Program-made: the position numbers and the translations under genes
Assembly: GCF_006337165.1 (NCBI RefSeq)
Contig: NZ_CP040896.1
Location: forward strand, 4,278,001-4,342,000
Direction: 5' to 3'
DNA from: Hymenobacter jejuensis
Lineage (GTDB): Bacteria; Bacteroidota; Bacteroidia; Cytophagales; Hymenobacteraceae
Length of the DNA: 64,000 nt
Notes under the pieces: generated by a model
What the model was told of the DNA's origin: nothing
What the model saw: the letters and a program-made list of their open reading frames with translations, nothing else
Databases searched by the model: none
Shown: piece by piece, positions 1-8,260 of the stretch
How the letters are laid out: each line of letters begins with the position of its first letter
Numbering within the stretch: the stretch's first letter is position 1

Positions 1-1
1 T

Positions 2-271
2 ACCAGTAGTTCGGCATCAGTGGCTCCTGTTAGCGCCCCCATTGCGGAGGTAGTGCCTACTATGGCGCCCCCAGCACTTCCCTCTGAGCCCGCTCCGAGC
101 GCGTCCAAGGTATCTGCTGTATTACCGCCGGTTGTTGCGCCAAGTGTGACTTCAGATGCTACGGCTGCAACGCTGGCAGGCTTGACATCGCCTGAAAAGG
201 CAATCCGTCGAATCGTGATTTTCTATCAGGACGGGACCTTTGTCGACTACCGCCCGGAGGCTGCTAACTAG
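2..271 (+). CDS. C-terminal end of an unknown Pro/Ala-rich protein (partial)
   Basis: The reading frame is open to the left edge, so only the C-terminus of a longer gene is present; the internal GTG at 20 need not be the start. About the first 60 residues are rich in Pro, Ala, Ser and Val, typical of a low-complexity linker. The last 30 residues form a denser segment (SPEKAIRRIVIFYQDGTF, then VDYRPEAAN) that may be a small conserved C-terminal strand motif. No family is recognised. The gene ends with TAG and is followed by a long AT-rich stretch with no clear gene. Confidence 0.55.
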   Translation, partial: TSSSASVAPVSAPIAEVVPTMAPPALPSEPAPSASKVSAVLPPVVAPSVTSDATAATLAGLTSPEKAIRRIVIFYQDGTFVDYRPEAAN

Positions 272-1069
272 CTTATTAGCCTTCTCCGTAGCTCGGCTAT
301 GGGCGCAATTCTTGCTGGCAGTTTTCTGCTTGATAACTCCTCTCTTTCTTGGTTCTTGATAAGGAATTGAAAAGCCAGTGCAATTTGGCAGACTGGCTTA
401 CATTGCCTCTACTTGGCTAGTATTTCGTAGCTAACTCGAGGCGCTATTGATCAACATACCTGATACGTTGACATGTTAAAAGCAAACCTTTTAAGCTTGA
501 TTAAAGAGCAACTCAACTTGTTTAATTATAAAAAAATAAATATCTATTTATCAGATAGTTATGCATTTGTTATTGAAGTTTAAGAGAAGATATATAGGGG
601 TATATTTTGTTTATCTAATTTATTAGAATAGTTATAATTATATCATTTCTTCAGCTGAAAAGAGTTATGATCTTCTTTGCTAAGCTTTTTAACAAGACGT
701 GAGTATGAGATAAGTGAAAATTTCGATCAATAATGAGCCGCCAATGGCGTTAGCATGGCTAACACGGTCAGATTAACAGAGGAGCTTTAGATAGTCTAAG
801 TGGTGAGAATGTAAAAGCGCTAAGTCCTATCTGCGGCATTTGACAGAGTACAGAGTATATAGTAGAAATATTGTTTACAAATCTAATATGAATGTTATAT
901 GCAGGAGAGGGTCTTTTAATAGGAGAGTTGATAGTTAACATTTCTATCAGGTTGCCATGCGGGCGGCCCTGTGTGAAACTTATGCCAGAAGGGCTCGTAA
1001 GAATTGCCGAACGCACCTTAAGCGTCCGGAATGTTTGCCGGTCTTGGAAGCGGTGCTTACCTTTGGATC
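272..1069. other. AT-rich intergenic stretch without a convincing gene
   Basis: About 800 bases, clearly more AT-rich than the flanking genes, especially 480-660. The short frames here have no codon character and overlap each other on both strands. The only structure noted is one degenerate copy of the dispersed dyad at 537-561, plus a very weak one at 616-640. The segment may hold the promoter of the small lipoprotein at 1070, but no clear -33/-7 pair could be assigned. Confidence 0.6.
537..561. repeat. dispersed IHF-like dyad, degenerate copy
   Basis: TAA-ATAT-CTATTTATCAG-ATAG-TTA fits the TAA-N4-core(11)-N4-TTA layout. The core keeps only ATCAG on one side. In such AT-rich DNA chance is possible, so confidence is lower than for the exact copies. 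Confidence 0.4.
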
Positions 1070-1240
1070 ATGAAAAAGTCCCGTCTGCTCCTTCTGTTTG
1101 CCGCTTGTGCATCGCTGTACCTGACGTCCTGCTCGCAGGCTCCCGACGCTGAAAAAGATCCTGCGGCTGATGCTGCCTACAAGCGCAGCCACCGCGCTGA
1201 GCTGTACCGTGAGGCCCAGCGCAGCAACGTGAACTACTAA
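1070..1240 (+). CDS. small lipoprotein, 56 residues
   Basis: Starting at the ATG at 1070 gives a signal sequence MKKSRLLLLFAACASLYLTS followed by Cys, a good lipobox (LTSC), so the mature protein would be a lipid-anchored peptide of about 36 residues. The mature part is charged and polar (SQAPDAEKDPAADAAYKRSH). The in-frame start 39 bases upstream would spoil the signal peptide and is rejected. The gene is followed after about 30 bases by a strong terminator. Function unknown; small lipoproteins like this are common in Bacteroidota. Confidence 0.7.
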   Translation: MKKSRLLLLFAACASLYLTSCSQAPDAEKDPAADAAYKRSHRAELYREAQRSNVNY

Positions 1241-1267
1241 GAACGGGCGAGCATAAGCGCAACCACA

Positions 1268-1305
1268 TAAAAAGCCCCGCCGAATCCGATTCGGCGGGGC
1301 TTTCG
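1268..1305. terminator. bidirectional intrinsic terminator
   Basis: Inverted repeat AAAGCCCCGCCGAATC / GATTCGGCGGGGCTTT with A-rich and T-rich flanks, between two converging genes (lipoprotein on plus, unknown gene on minus). Confidence 0.85.
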
Positions 1306-1326
1306 TGTTTGACAACCCGGTCTTGG

Positions 1327-1815
1327 TTAGCTCATGACAAACTGGCTCGGGGCGGCCTGGGGGTCTAGCTGCAAATCAGGGAGTTGAATGCCGGCCAGCA
1401 GTTGGTTCTCTAATAAATCGGCCCAGGTACGCAGGTACAGCACTACATCGTCGCGCTGGTTGTGGCGCAGGGCATTGCGACGCTCAAAAGGAATAAGAGA
1501 TCGGATAGCCGGGTCGGAAAGACGCTCCAAATGCGTCAGATCGGTGCGCGTAAAGCCCAGGGCCAGCATCTCGTCGATGGTATGGTCGATGGGCAGGCCA
1601 CTGGTGGGGCAATAGTCGATGAGCTGGCGCTCCCAATCGCCGTAGCGCTGCATGGCGCGGGCGTGAATTTCCCCCTTAGGAAGGTGCGTGATAGTCTGGG
1701 CGAGGTGGCCGCAGTTGCAGCTGCCCATGTGGCCCCATTGGTAGGGGGCCTGCGAAGCAAGACGCTGGGCCGTATCGCGTAGCGCCTGAATAACGGAAAG
1801 TGTGCTCTTGGCCAT
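1327..1815 (-). CDS. conserved-looking hypothetical protein, 162 residues
   Basis: A soluble, mixed-charge protein beginning MAKSTLSVIQALRDTAQRLA. Residues 29-38 read HMGSCNCGHL, with two Cys and two His close together, and could be a metal or redox site, but no family is recognised. The C-terminal half is helical and ends in an acidic region and QAAPSQFVMS. Codon use is normal for the window. It converges with the lipoprotein gene through the terminator at 1268. Confidence 0.7.
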   Translation of the reverse strand: MAKSTLSVIQALRDTAQRLASQAPYQWGHMGSCNCGHLAQTITHLPKGEIHARAMQRYGDWERQLIDYCPTSGLPIDHTIDEMLALGFTRTDLTHLERLSDPAIRSLIPFERRNALRHNQRDDVVLYLRTWADLLENQLLAGIQLPDLQLDPQAAPSQFVMS

Positions 1816-1908
1816 GGAGGAGAACGTAGCGATCAGGTTTGGTCAGAAATACGAATACTTCCGAGGCTATAATTACGTGCCGCACCGTTTTGTTTCAACC
1901 AAACGCAT

Positions 1909-1952
1909 AAAAGCAAGGCCCACAACCTGATAGGTCGCGGGCCTTGCTTTTG
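1909..1952 (-). terminator. terminator downstream of the RNA helicase gene
   Basis: Arms AAAGCAAGGCCC and GGGCCTTGCTTT separated by about 16 bases. The hairpin lies after the stop of the minus-strand helicase gene at 2016. Confidence 0.7.
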
Positions 1953-1985
1953 TAAGAGCTCAAAAAGTATGTGGTATTATATTTG

Positions 1986-2010
1986 TAAGCTATTGATAAT
2001 CAATAATTTA
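1986..2010. repeat. dispersed IHF-like dyad, exact copy
   Basis: TAA-GCTA-TTGATAATCAA-TAAT-TTA, a full match to the dyad. The inner palindrome extends to TATTGAT-A-ATCAATA. It lies just after the 3' end of the helicase gene. Confidence 0.85.
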
Positions 2011-2015
2011 TTAAA

Positions 2016-3443
2016 TTATCGGCTATTGCCGCCTCGGAAGCGGCGACGGCTTTGACCATTCTGAGCGGTTTGGCTGCTACCGGCTGAGCGCTCGCCGCTC
2101 GGCCGAGCCTTGGCAGGTGCAGAGGCGGCACGCGGGCCACCGGAACGAGCTTGTCCTTGCTGCTTGGGGCGCGACGAATCGCCGCCCGCGGGGCGGGGCG
2201 AGCGTGGGTCGCCTCCACGGCCGGGGCGGGGCGGACGACCAGCCGGGCCTTTCGGCTTCTGAATGGGCGCGCCGCCGTGCAACAGCACCGGAGCCACGTC
2301 GTTGACAGAATACGGATGGTCGCCAACTACGTCAAGCTGGCGGCGGATAAGGCGCTGAATATCTTGTAGATACGCACGCTCTTCTTCCTCGACAAAAGAA
2401 TACGCTATGCCCGAAGCGCCGGCCCGACCTGTGCGGCCAATGCGGTGCACGTAAGTTTCCGGCTCGTTCGGAATTTCGTAGTTGATAACGTGCGTCAGCT
2501 CGTCTACGTCAATGCCGCGCGCGGCAATGTCGGTGGCTACCAGCACGCGCGTCGCGCCGGTTTTGAAGTTGGTCAGGGCTCGCTGCCGGTGATTCTGCGA
2601 CTTATTGCCGTGAATGGCTTCGGCCGGAATCTTGGCTTGGGCCAGACCCTTTACCACGCGGTCGGCGCCGTGCTTGGTGCGGGTAAACACCAGAACCCGA
2701 CGGATTTTCTGATCGCTAAGCAGATGCTGAAGCAACGCAGGCTTGTCGTGCTTGTCAACCAAGAATACGCTCTGCGTAACCGTGTCGGCCGTGCTCGAAA
2801 CGGGCGTGACGGCTACTTTGATTGGGTTTGGGCGCAGGATGGTGTTGGCCAACTCCTGAATCGCGGGCGGCATGGTGGCCGAGAAAAACAGCGTTTGGCG
2901 GCGCGTGGGCAGCTTGGGCAGGATGCGCTTGATATCGTTGATGAAGCCCATGTCGAGCATGCGGTCGGCTTCGTCCAGCACGAACACCTCAATGTGCCGC
3001 AAGTCGATGAAGCCTTGGTTCATCAGGTCGAGCAAACGACCGGGAGTCGCAATGACCACTTCCACGCCGCGCTTCAGAGCATTGGTTTGGGGCAACTGGC
3101 CTACGCCGCCGAAAATGACGGTGTGGCGCAGCTGCAAATGGCGGCCGTAAGCGGCGAAGCTCTCGCCAATCTGAATAGCGAGCTCGCGGGTAGGCGTCAG
3201 TACCAAGCAACGGATGCGGGAGTGCGAATGGCGCTCGACCTGGGCCGTTTGGTGCAGAATCTGAAGAATCGGAACGGTAAAGGCGGCAGTTTTGCCCGTG
3301 CCCGTCTGGGCAACGCCTAGCAGGTCGCGGCCGTCCAGCACATGCGGAATGGCTTGCTCCTGAATGGGCGTGGGAGTAGTGTAACCTTCCTCGTGCAAGG
3401 CACGCAGGATAGGTTGAATCAGGTTAAGTTCGTCGAAAGACAT
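2016..3443 (-). CDS. rhlE: DEAD-box ATP-dependent RNA helicase, RhlE type
   Basis: Unwinds structured RNA using ATP; bacterial relatives act in ribosome assembly, RNA turnover and cold growth. The 475-residue protein shows the motifs in order: Q-motif region around 24-31, AQTGTGKT at 45-52, PTRELA at 84-89, TPGR around 133, DEAD at 157-160, SAT at 188-190, and HRIGRTGR at 333-340. After about residue 385 comes a basic, Pro/Gly/Arg-rich low-complexity tail (ending RRRFRGGNSR) of the kind that binds RNA nonspecifically. The start at 3443 (MSFDELNL) matches the family's N-terminus. The frame continues 44 codons further upstream, but that part is the structured RNA leader, not protein. Confidence 0.93.
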   Translation of the reverse strand: MSFDELNLIQPILRALHEEGYTTPTPIQEQAIPHVLDGRDLLGVAQTGTGKTAAFTVPILQILHQTAQVERHSHSRIRCLVLTPTRELAIQIGESFAAYGRHLQLRHTVIFGGVGQLPQTNALKRGVEVVIATPGRLLDLMNQGFIDLRHIEVFVLDEADRMLDMGFINDIKRILPKLPTRRQTLFFSATMPPAIQELANTILRPNPIKVAVTPVSSTADTVTQSVFLVDKHDKPALLQHLLSDQKIRRVLVFTRTKHGADRVVKGLAQAKIPAEAIHGNKSQNHRQRALTNFKTGATRVLVATDIAARGIDVDELTHVINYEIPNEPETYVHRIGRTGRAGASGIAYSFVEEEERAYLQDIQRLIRRQLDVVGDHPYSVNDVAPVLLHGGAPIQKPKGPAGRPPRPGRGGDPRSPRPAGGDSSRPKQQGQARSGGPRAASAPAKARPSGERSAGSSQTAQNGQSRRRFRGGNSR

Positions 3444-3464
3444 CAAACAGGGAGTAAAAAAGAA

Positions 3465-3483
3465 GCCGTCCGCGCAGGACGGC
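3465..3483 (-). terminator. terminator-like hairpin in the helicase leader
   Basis: Seven GC-rich base pairs (GCCGTCC/GGACGGC) and a T-run on the minus strand, located within the presumed 5' UTR rather than after a gene. Confidence 0.6.
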
Positions 3484-3631
3484 AGAGGCAGAATCGGGGA
3501 GTTGAATCCGTAAAGGTCGTATGTTTTACGACAGCAGCCGGAAATGCGGTGGTGAAAAGCCTGCGGCAACCCCAAAGAACACCGCGAGTACCAGAGTGAC
3601 TTCTGCGAAAGCAGGCGGCAACAGAGGTTTT

Positions 3632-3656
3632 TAAAAGATTGATATACAGAATATTA
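3632..3656. repeat. dispersed IHF-like dyad, degenerate copy
   Basis: TAA-AAGA-TTGATATACAG-AATA-TTA. The left half is exact and the right half is weak. It lies between the divergent helicase and Nudix genes. Confidence 0.5.
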
Positions 3657-3793
3657 CTACTAAAGGTTGAGCTATGCTTTAGCCGCGCTCCGGATGGCTT
3701 GCGTAAAAATGCCCCAATTGCAGGAACTGTAGGCCGTCCGGCTGATGGCTCGCGTTCCTGAGTTTTAAGCCCAGAAACATACATACCAGACCC

Positions 3794-4312
3794 ATGAACA
3801 TCACCGAACGGAAAATAGTGTACAACGGTAAGAAATATAAGCTCAGCCAGCTCACGGTGCAGGATGGCGACAAAAGCTATCAGCGCGAGCGCTTCGAGCC
3901 CGGCAAGGCAGTTGGGGCTTTGGTATTTGATACCCAAAAGCAGCGGTATCTGATGGTGAAGCAATTTCGTGTAGGGTCCGAGTCCGATTTGATCGAGGTG
4001 CCGGCCGGAATGCTGGACCAAGAAGGGGAGTCGCCCGAACAAGCCATGCGCCGCGAAATAGAGGAGGAGCTAGGCTATACGGTCGATCACATCGAGCCCA
4101 TCAGCACCTATTACCCCTCAGCGGGAGCCAGCGCCGAGCAGATTTCGCTGTTTTATGCCGAGGTAAGTCAGCAAACCAGCGACGGAGGCGGTGTCGATGA
4201 AGGTGAAAAAATTACGACCATCGAGTTCACGAAAGAGGAACTAAGCACAACCAAATTCGAAGATGGCAAAGCCATTATTGCCGTACAATGGCTTCGATTA
4301 CGCAATCAATAG
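3794..4312 (+). CDS. Nudix hydrolase, ADP-ribose pyrophosphatase-like
   Basis: A 172-residue Nudix protein that probably cleaves ADP-ribose or a similar nucleoside diphosphate sugar. The Nudix box G-x5-E-x7-REUxEExGU is complete at about residues 72-94 (GMLDQEGESPEQAMRREIEEEL). The preceding hydrophobic strand (YLMVKQFRVG) and following YPSAGASAEQISLFYAE segment match the NudF/ADPRase subgroup, where the latter shapes the substrate pocket. It stands alone, divergent from the helicase gene and ending at a strong terminator. Substrate is inferred from family resemblance only. Confidence 0.87.
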   Translation: MNITERKIVYNGKKYKLSQLTVQDGDKSYQRERFEPGKAVGALVFDTQKQRYLMVKQFRVGSESDLIEVPAGMLDQEGESPEQAMRREIEEELGYTVDHIEPISTYYPSAGASAEQISLFYAEVSQQTSDGGGVDEGEKITTIEFTKEELSTTKFEDGKAIIAVQWLRLRNQ

Positions 4313-4340
4313 CCTGGTAAATCTCGTATTCATTTGGGTA

Positions 4341-4390
4341 TAAAAAAGCGATTCATTGCTGATTTGAGTCAGCAATGAATCGCTTTTTAG
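4341..4390. terminator. bidirectional intrinsic terminator
   Basis: Long arms AAAAAGCGATTCATTGCTGA and its exact complement around a short loop, between the converging Nudix gene and the secreted-protein gene at 4414. Confidence 0.9.
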
Positions 4391-4413
4391 GCAGATACTT
4401 AGTAAACAGCTAT

Positions 4414-4968
4414 TTACTGTGTTTTAACCAAATACATAAAGTCTTGCTTGAGCTTAGCGTCATTGATGACAATGCTTACTTCCTGTGGAGTTTCGGTTTT
4501 AACAAATGGTATAGTCCGTTGGCTAGTGTATAAGTCCCGGTTCCAGAAGCGGCCGGAGCCTGCGGGCAACGACTCTTGGGCTAGCAATACTTTGCCGTCT
4601 TTGTCTTTGGCGGAAAGGGCTAGGTAAGCGGGGTCGGCGTTTTGGGCACCTCGGCGCAGCATAGTTATTACCAGCGTGCCCCCGGCGGGTAAGGTGCTGA
4701 AGCGGCGCTGGTACGTGCTGTCGGCCCAGTTGTTCATCTTGCGCAGCGCGTCAATTTCGGCGAGCAACTCGGCATATGGGCGGTACGCAAGGCGCGTTAC
4801 GGCGCCGTCCGCCTCCGAATCTTCGTCGGTATTCTTGGTTACGTTGAATACGTAAGCACAATTTTCGTCCTTTTTGGGGCGCAGATAGCGTTTGCGCTCC
4901 ACGGGTTTTATCTGGGCGGAAGCACCAACAGAAGCAAGTAGCAGCACAACGAGGAGAAGTTTTTTCAT
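4414..4968 (-). CDS. secreted protein of unknown function, 184 residues
   Basis: The N-terminus MKKLLLVVLLLASVGASA is a clear Sec signal peptide with an AXA-type cleavage site before QIKPVE. The mature part (about 165 residues) mixes charged and hydrophobic segments and shows no motif I recognise. Toward the C-terminus it reads PQEVSIVINDAKLKQDFMYL, suggesting a beta-rich domain. It is probably periplasmic or outer-membrane associated. It is a single gene, with AT-rich DNA upstream and a shared terminator downstream. Confidence 0.72.
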   Translation of the reverse strand: MKKLLLVVLLLASVGASAQIKPVERKRYLRPKKDENCAYVFNVTKNTDEDSEADGAVTRLAYRPYAELLAEIDALRKMNNWADSTYQRRFSTLPAGGTLVITMLRRGAQNADPAYLALSAKDKDGKVLLAQESLPAGSGRFWNRDLYTSQRTIPFVKTETPQEVSIVINDAKLKQDFMYLVKTQ

Positions 4969-5309
4969 AACCTAAGCAGAATAAGAATCAGGCAACGGAC
5001 GGGCCGCTACGAGGCAAAGGTAAGCAAGGCTCAGCTACATAACGTTATATTTTCTCGAAACGAGGTAGAAGTCAAATTTAACCCTGCAAAACAATAATAA
5101 GACGTTGATAAATCGCCTGATACAGAGGTTTATTGTATATAAAAACTTGACTATTAGATATTTATACAATGAATTGATGCTTGAATTTGAAGTGCCATTG
5201 CTGCTCTACTTATGCAATTTATTTTGCTTCGATCTTTACAGTAGCTCATTTATGCACTATTTCTTATTCTTTCTATAAGAAGAACACAACGTGGCCGGTT
5301 CGCAATGAG
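4969..5309. other. AT-rich intergenic region
   Basis: No coding region is convincing. It contains one good copy of the dispersed dyad (5140-5164) and a weaker partial one (5098-5122). It probably contains the promoter of the secreted-protein gene that reads leftward from 4968. Confidence 0.6.
5140..5164. repeat. dispersed IHF-like dyad
   Basis: TAA-AAAC-TTGACTATTAG-ATAT-TTA. Outer TAA/TTA and the left TTGA are kept and spacing is exact; the right core half is altered. Confidence 0.6.
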
Positions 5310-5897
5310 TTAGTGCTGTTCTCCCGCCTTTAGCATTCGCGCAATGCGTCGATCTGGCACCAGCCAAATCAAAGCCACAAAGACATAAAATGCGCCCGCT
5401 ACCCACGAATTTACGAAGCTCGCAGCAATGCCCAGGCAATAGAGCAGAGGCGAGAGCTTGCCCTTTAGGTCCTTGCCAAGGGCGTGCGCCAATACCGAGT
5501 CGGGGCCGTCGGCAGCAATGATCTGGCGTTGCAAAACGAAGTAAGCCAGTGCATTCATCAGTAACACAAACCCGTACAGGGCCAGCGTAGCGGGCGCAAA
5601 CTCGTTCTCGCCCATCCAGCCGGTCACAAACGGGATCAGCGAAAGCCAGAATAGCAAGTGCAGGTTGGCCCACAGCACGTTACCGCTGATCCGGTTGATG
5701 CTTGTCAGCATCATGTGGTGGTTGTTCCAGTAAATACCGACGTACACAAAGCTCAGAATGTAGCTTAACACTACCGGCAACAGGGGTTTTAGCGCCGCGA
5801 AATCGTGGCCGTGCGGGACTTTAATTTCCAAGACCATAATCGTGATGATAATGGCCAGTACGCCGTCGCTGAAGGCTTCTAGTCTGCCTTTATGCAT
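5310..5897 (-). CDS. TMEM175-family (DUF1211) membrane protein, putative potassium channel
   Basis: A 195-residue integral membrane protein with about six hydrophobic segments. The N-terminus RLEAFSDGVLAIIITIMVLE carries the family signature R-x3-FSDG-x2-AI-x2-T-x-MVLE; in studied bacterial TMEM175 channels this first helix lines the pore and the Arg/Phe/Ser/Asp motif is structural. HNH-like YWNNHHMML in the third segment is also typical. Bacterial members are tetrameric cation channels with weak potassium selectivity. The gene is isolated, so a physiological partner cannot be inferred. Confidence 0.85.
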   Translation of the reverse strand: MHKGRLEAFSDGVLAIIITIMVLEIKVPHGHDFAALKPLLPVVLSYILSFVYVGIYWNNHHMMLTSINRISGNVLWANLHLLFWLSLIPFVTGWMGENEFAPATLALYGFVLLMNALAYFVLQRQIIAADGPDSVLAHALGKDLKGKLSPLLYCLGIAASFVNSWVAGAFYVFVALIWLVPDRRIARMLKAGEQH

Positions 5898-6080
5898 AGG
5901 AATAGAAGTAAGATTGATACATAAGGAAGGGAAGGTAACACTGAGCTACTTGCATACACCACTCTTATTTTGGAGCAAAGTGGTAAGCCTCACGTCTAGG
6001 CGAAAGAGTTCTTCACTTATAGATGGAAAAAGAGTAGTATAATAATATATAAATCGTTGTACGTCAATGCTATATAATGC

Positions 6081-6119
6081 AATATGCCGCGGCGGCTTTA
6101 AACCATCGCGGCATATTAT
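6081..6119 (-). terminator. probable terminator after the small basic protein gene
   Basis: Arms AATATGCCGCG and CGCGGCATATT around a 15-base loop, about 45 bases after the stop of the minus-strand gene at 6165. Confidence 0.6.
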
Positions 6120-6164
6120 TTACAATGTGTTACTGATTGGGCAGATAGAAGTCTGCGAGCTGCC

Positions 6165-6404
6165 CTAAAACCGGCTTTGCCGAACTTTATGCGGAGCCGA
6201 GGCTTTCTTGCTCGGCAGAGCAAACCAAGCGTGACGCTTAGTTTTTTTACGGCCTTTGTAGGCTTTGTAGTAGGGGCGGTGCACAAACATGCGGCCCTTG
6301 GCCTTGGCGCGGGCATATGCAGTGGCGCGGCCGGCCGTAGCAGGAGCGGGTTGGAGGTCTGCCAGGATCAGCAGAGCGCAGAACAGAATCAGAGCTTTGT
6401 ACAT
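6165..6404 (-). CDS. small secreted basic protein, 79 residues
   Basis: MYKALILFCALLILADLQPAPA looks like a signal peptide. The mature part (about 55 residues) is strongly basic (AYARAKAKGRMFVHRPYYKAYKGRKKTKRHAW). This resembles small secreted Lys/Arg-rich proteins seen in Cytophagales, whose role is not known to me. A frame on the opposite strand overlaps it but lacks comparable features. It has its own terminator downstream. Moderate confidence that it is expressed. Confidence 0.5.
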   Translation of the reverse strand: MYKALILFCALLILADLQPAPATAGRATAYARAKAKGRMFVHRPYYKAYKGRKKTKRHAWFALPSKKASAPHKVRQSRF

Positions 6405-6715
6405 GCTGAGAAATTGGTTGGTCTGCTGCTTAAACTGAAGCGTAGGCTAAAAAATTGTGTGCCGCCGACCGATCGCCTGCTGCTGTTTAACGTAGATGAT
6501 CGGTTCGAAAAATATTGATTTAGGCTTAAGTATTTGATATTTAAAGTTTTATGTAGTGTTGGCGCTTTCTGCGTGTGCATGCCTACACGCTGGGCAAGGA
6601 CGTCCGCGGACTCCTACAACAATCGTTTGCGCCTGAGCCCCAGCGACTTCCCTTGGGCATTTTAGCGGCCTTTTCCTTTCAGCCCCTGTATATTTAGGCA
6701 AAAAAATACCTGCTC
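6405..6715. other. intergenic region between divergent genes
   Basis: About 310 bases with no gene. It holds the dispersed dyad at 6527-6551 and presumably the promoters of the small basic protein (minus) and the aminotransferase (plus). Confidence 0.55.
6527..6551. repeat. dispersed IHF-like dyad
   Basis: TAA-GTAT-TTGATATTTAA-AGTT-TTA. Outer and inner left elements are exact; the right core half is TTTAA in place of ATCAA. Confidence 0.6.
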
Positions 6716-7978
6716 ATGACTGTTTCGCAGATGGCCGGTAGCCTAATTGGCTCCGAAATCATTAAAATCGGCAACGAGGTCAACGACATGATCAAGAAGG
6801 GGGAGCAGATCTGCAACCTTACCATTGGTGATTTTGATCCCGCTATTTTCCCGATTCCCCAAGAGCTCCAAACGGAGATCTTCAGCGCCTACGAGGCGGG
6901 CAACACCAATTATCCGCCGGCCAATGGCGTAGCCGATCTCCGCACGGCCGTCGCCGCGTTTCTCACAACGCGCTTGGGCTTGACGTATTCGATCAACGAT
7001 ATTCTGGTGGCCGGCGGCTCGCGCCCCCTGATTTATGCCACATACATGGCCCTGATCGACGCGGGCGACAAGGTGGTGTTTCCGGTGCCGTCGTGGAATA
7101 ACAACCATTATTGCCATTTGTCGGGCGCTGAGGCCATCATGGTGGAAACCACCGCCGACAACAACTTCATGCCCGGCGCGGCCGACGTCGCGCCGCACCT
7201 GAAGGGAGCTACGCTGCTGGCTCTGTGCTCGCCGCTGAACCCCACCGGCACCGTGTTTACCAAGGAAGACCTCGAGGAAATCTGTGACTTGGTAATTGCC
7301 GAGAACAAAACCCGCGGCGCAGACGAAAAGCCGCTGTACATCATGTACGACCAGATTTACTGGATGCTGACCTTCGGCGACACCAAGCATTATGATCCCG
7401 TCAACCTGCGCCCCGAACTGCGCGAGTACGTAATTTATATCGACGGCATCTCAAAGTGCTTCGCCGCTACCGGCGTGCGCGTGGGGTATGCCTTTGGCCC
7501 GGCCAACGTCATCGACAAAATGAAGTCCATCCTCGGGCACATCGGGGCGTGGGCGCCGAAGGCAGAACAAGTGGCCACTGCACACTTTCTGCCCCAAACC
7601 CAACAGGTTGATGCGTTTCTGAGCAATTTTAAAGGCAAGGTGCAGAAGAGCCTAACTGCTTTGTACTCAGGGTTAAAGGATCTGAAGAAGCAAGGCTACC
7701 CCGTCGATGCCATCGTGCCAATGGGCGCCATATACCTGACGGCGGAAATTTCGGTACTAGGCAAAACTACACCGGCCGGGAAGCTCCTCGCCACCAACAA
7801 AGACATCACGTCGTACCTGATTTCGGATGCGCGGCTGGCTGTCGTGCCCTTCGGCGCGTTCGGCACTTCCGATACCTCCACGTGGTTCCGCATGTCGGTG
7901 GGGGGCGCTTCGCTGGAGGCCATTGAGGACGCGCTACCAAGATTGAAAGCAGCTCTGGACCAGTTAGAGCAAAAATAA
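6716..7978 (+). CDS. PLP-dependent class I/II aminotransferase
   Basis: A 420-residue fold-type I aminotransferase. The order of motifs is as expected: substrate-loop region NYPPANG around 65-71, NPTG at 175-178, D212 in YDQIY (contacts the pyridine nitrogen of PLP), and Schiff-base lysine K247 in GISKCFAATGVRVGYA, followed by a C-terminal domain with the conserved RMSVGG arginine. It resembles aspartate/aromatic aminotransferase relatives in Bacteroidota, but the amino-acid substrate cannot be fixed from sequence. It is a single gene ending at the hairpin at 8023. Confidence 0.88.
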   Translation: MTVSQMAGSLIGSEIIKIGNEVNDMIKKGEQICNLTIGDFDPAIFPIPQELQTEIFSAYEAGNTNYPPANGVADLRTAVAAFLTTRLGLTYSINDILVAGGSRPLIYATYMALIDAGDKVVFPVPSWNNNHYCHLSGAEAIMVETTADNNFMPGAADVAPHLKGATLLALCSPLNPTGTVFTKEDLEEICDLVIAENKTRGADEKPLYIMYDQIYWMLTFGDTKHYDPVNLRPELREYVIYIDGISKCFAATGVRVGYAFGPANVIDKMKSILGHIGAWAPKAEQVATAHFLPQTQQVDAFLSNFKGKVQKSLTALYSGLKDLKKQGYPVDAIVPMGAIYLTAEISVLGKTTPAGKLLATNKDITSYLISDARLAVVPFGAFGTSDTSTWFRMSVGGASLEAIEDALPRLKAALDQLEQK

Positions 7979-8022
7979 CGCAAGCCAGACCTGGGCTTGC
8001 TATCCGCTTCCACCACGCAAGC

Positions 8023-8056
8023 AAGACGCCTCAGCCCTTCGGGTTGGGGCGTTTTG
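8023..8056 (+). terminator. intrinsic terminator after the aminotransferase
   Basis: GACGCCTCAGCCC-TTCG-GGTTGGGGCGTTTT: a GC-rich stem with a UUCG tetraloop and T-run. Confidence 0.85.
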
Positions 8057-8219
8057 CGTTAACCGGGAGCGCATCGGCTTGCGTAGAACGGGCAAGATCC
8101 TACAGGCGACGCAGGTATGAGGTCTCATACCAGCTATTTAAATAAGGCGCCCGTACAATAGGTTTTTCGCCCAACGGGTTAGCGCGGCGTATGCTGGTCA
8201 GCGGTTTAGGCGCGCTGGG

Positions 8220-8244
8220 TAGTCGATTGAGAATAAGTTGTTTA
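8220..8244. repeat. dispersed IHF-like dyad, degenerate copy
   Basis: TAG-TCGA-TTGAGAATAAG-TTGT-TTA, directly upstream of the EamA gene start at 8261. The layout fits with several mismatches. Confidence 0.4.
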
Positions 8245-8260
8245 AGTAAAATAACACTAT

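Larger units (their letters stand above)
3444..3660 (-). promoter_or_regulatory. structured 5' leader of the helicase mRNA with possible attenuator
   Basis: On the minus strand a hairpin GCCGTCC-loop-GGACGGC (3465-3483) is followed by TTCTTTTTT about 20 bases before the helicase start codon, the form of an intrinsic terminator. Upstream lie a GTCGTA/TACGAC hairpin (3517-3533) and a possible closing stem GGGGTTG (3567-3573) with CAAC-T-CCCC (3496-3504). No start-to-stop gene fits here. Inference: transcription of the helicase gene is attenuated in its own leader, perhaps in response to temperature or helicase activity. Confidence 0.5.

Noticed and set aside
616..640. TAA-TTTA-TTAGAATAGTT-ATAA-TTA resembling the dyad
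   Set aside because: Only outer TAA/TTA fit; in this very AT-rich stretch it is likely chance.
2445..3320. 291-residue plus-strand open frame opposite the RNA helicase gene
   Set aside because: It lies wholly antisense to well-supported helicase motifs and has no recognisable domains; long antisense frames are common in GC-rich DNA.
5098..5122. TAA-GACG-TTGATAAATCG-CCTG-ATA resembling the dyad
   Set aside because: Right half is lost; could be a decayed copy but cannot be separated from chance.
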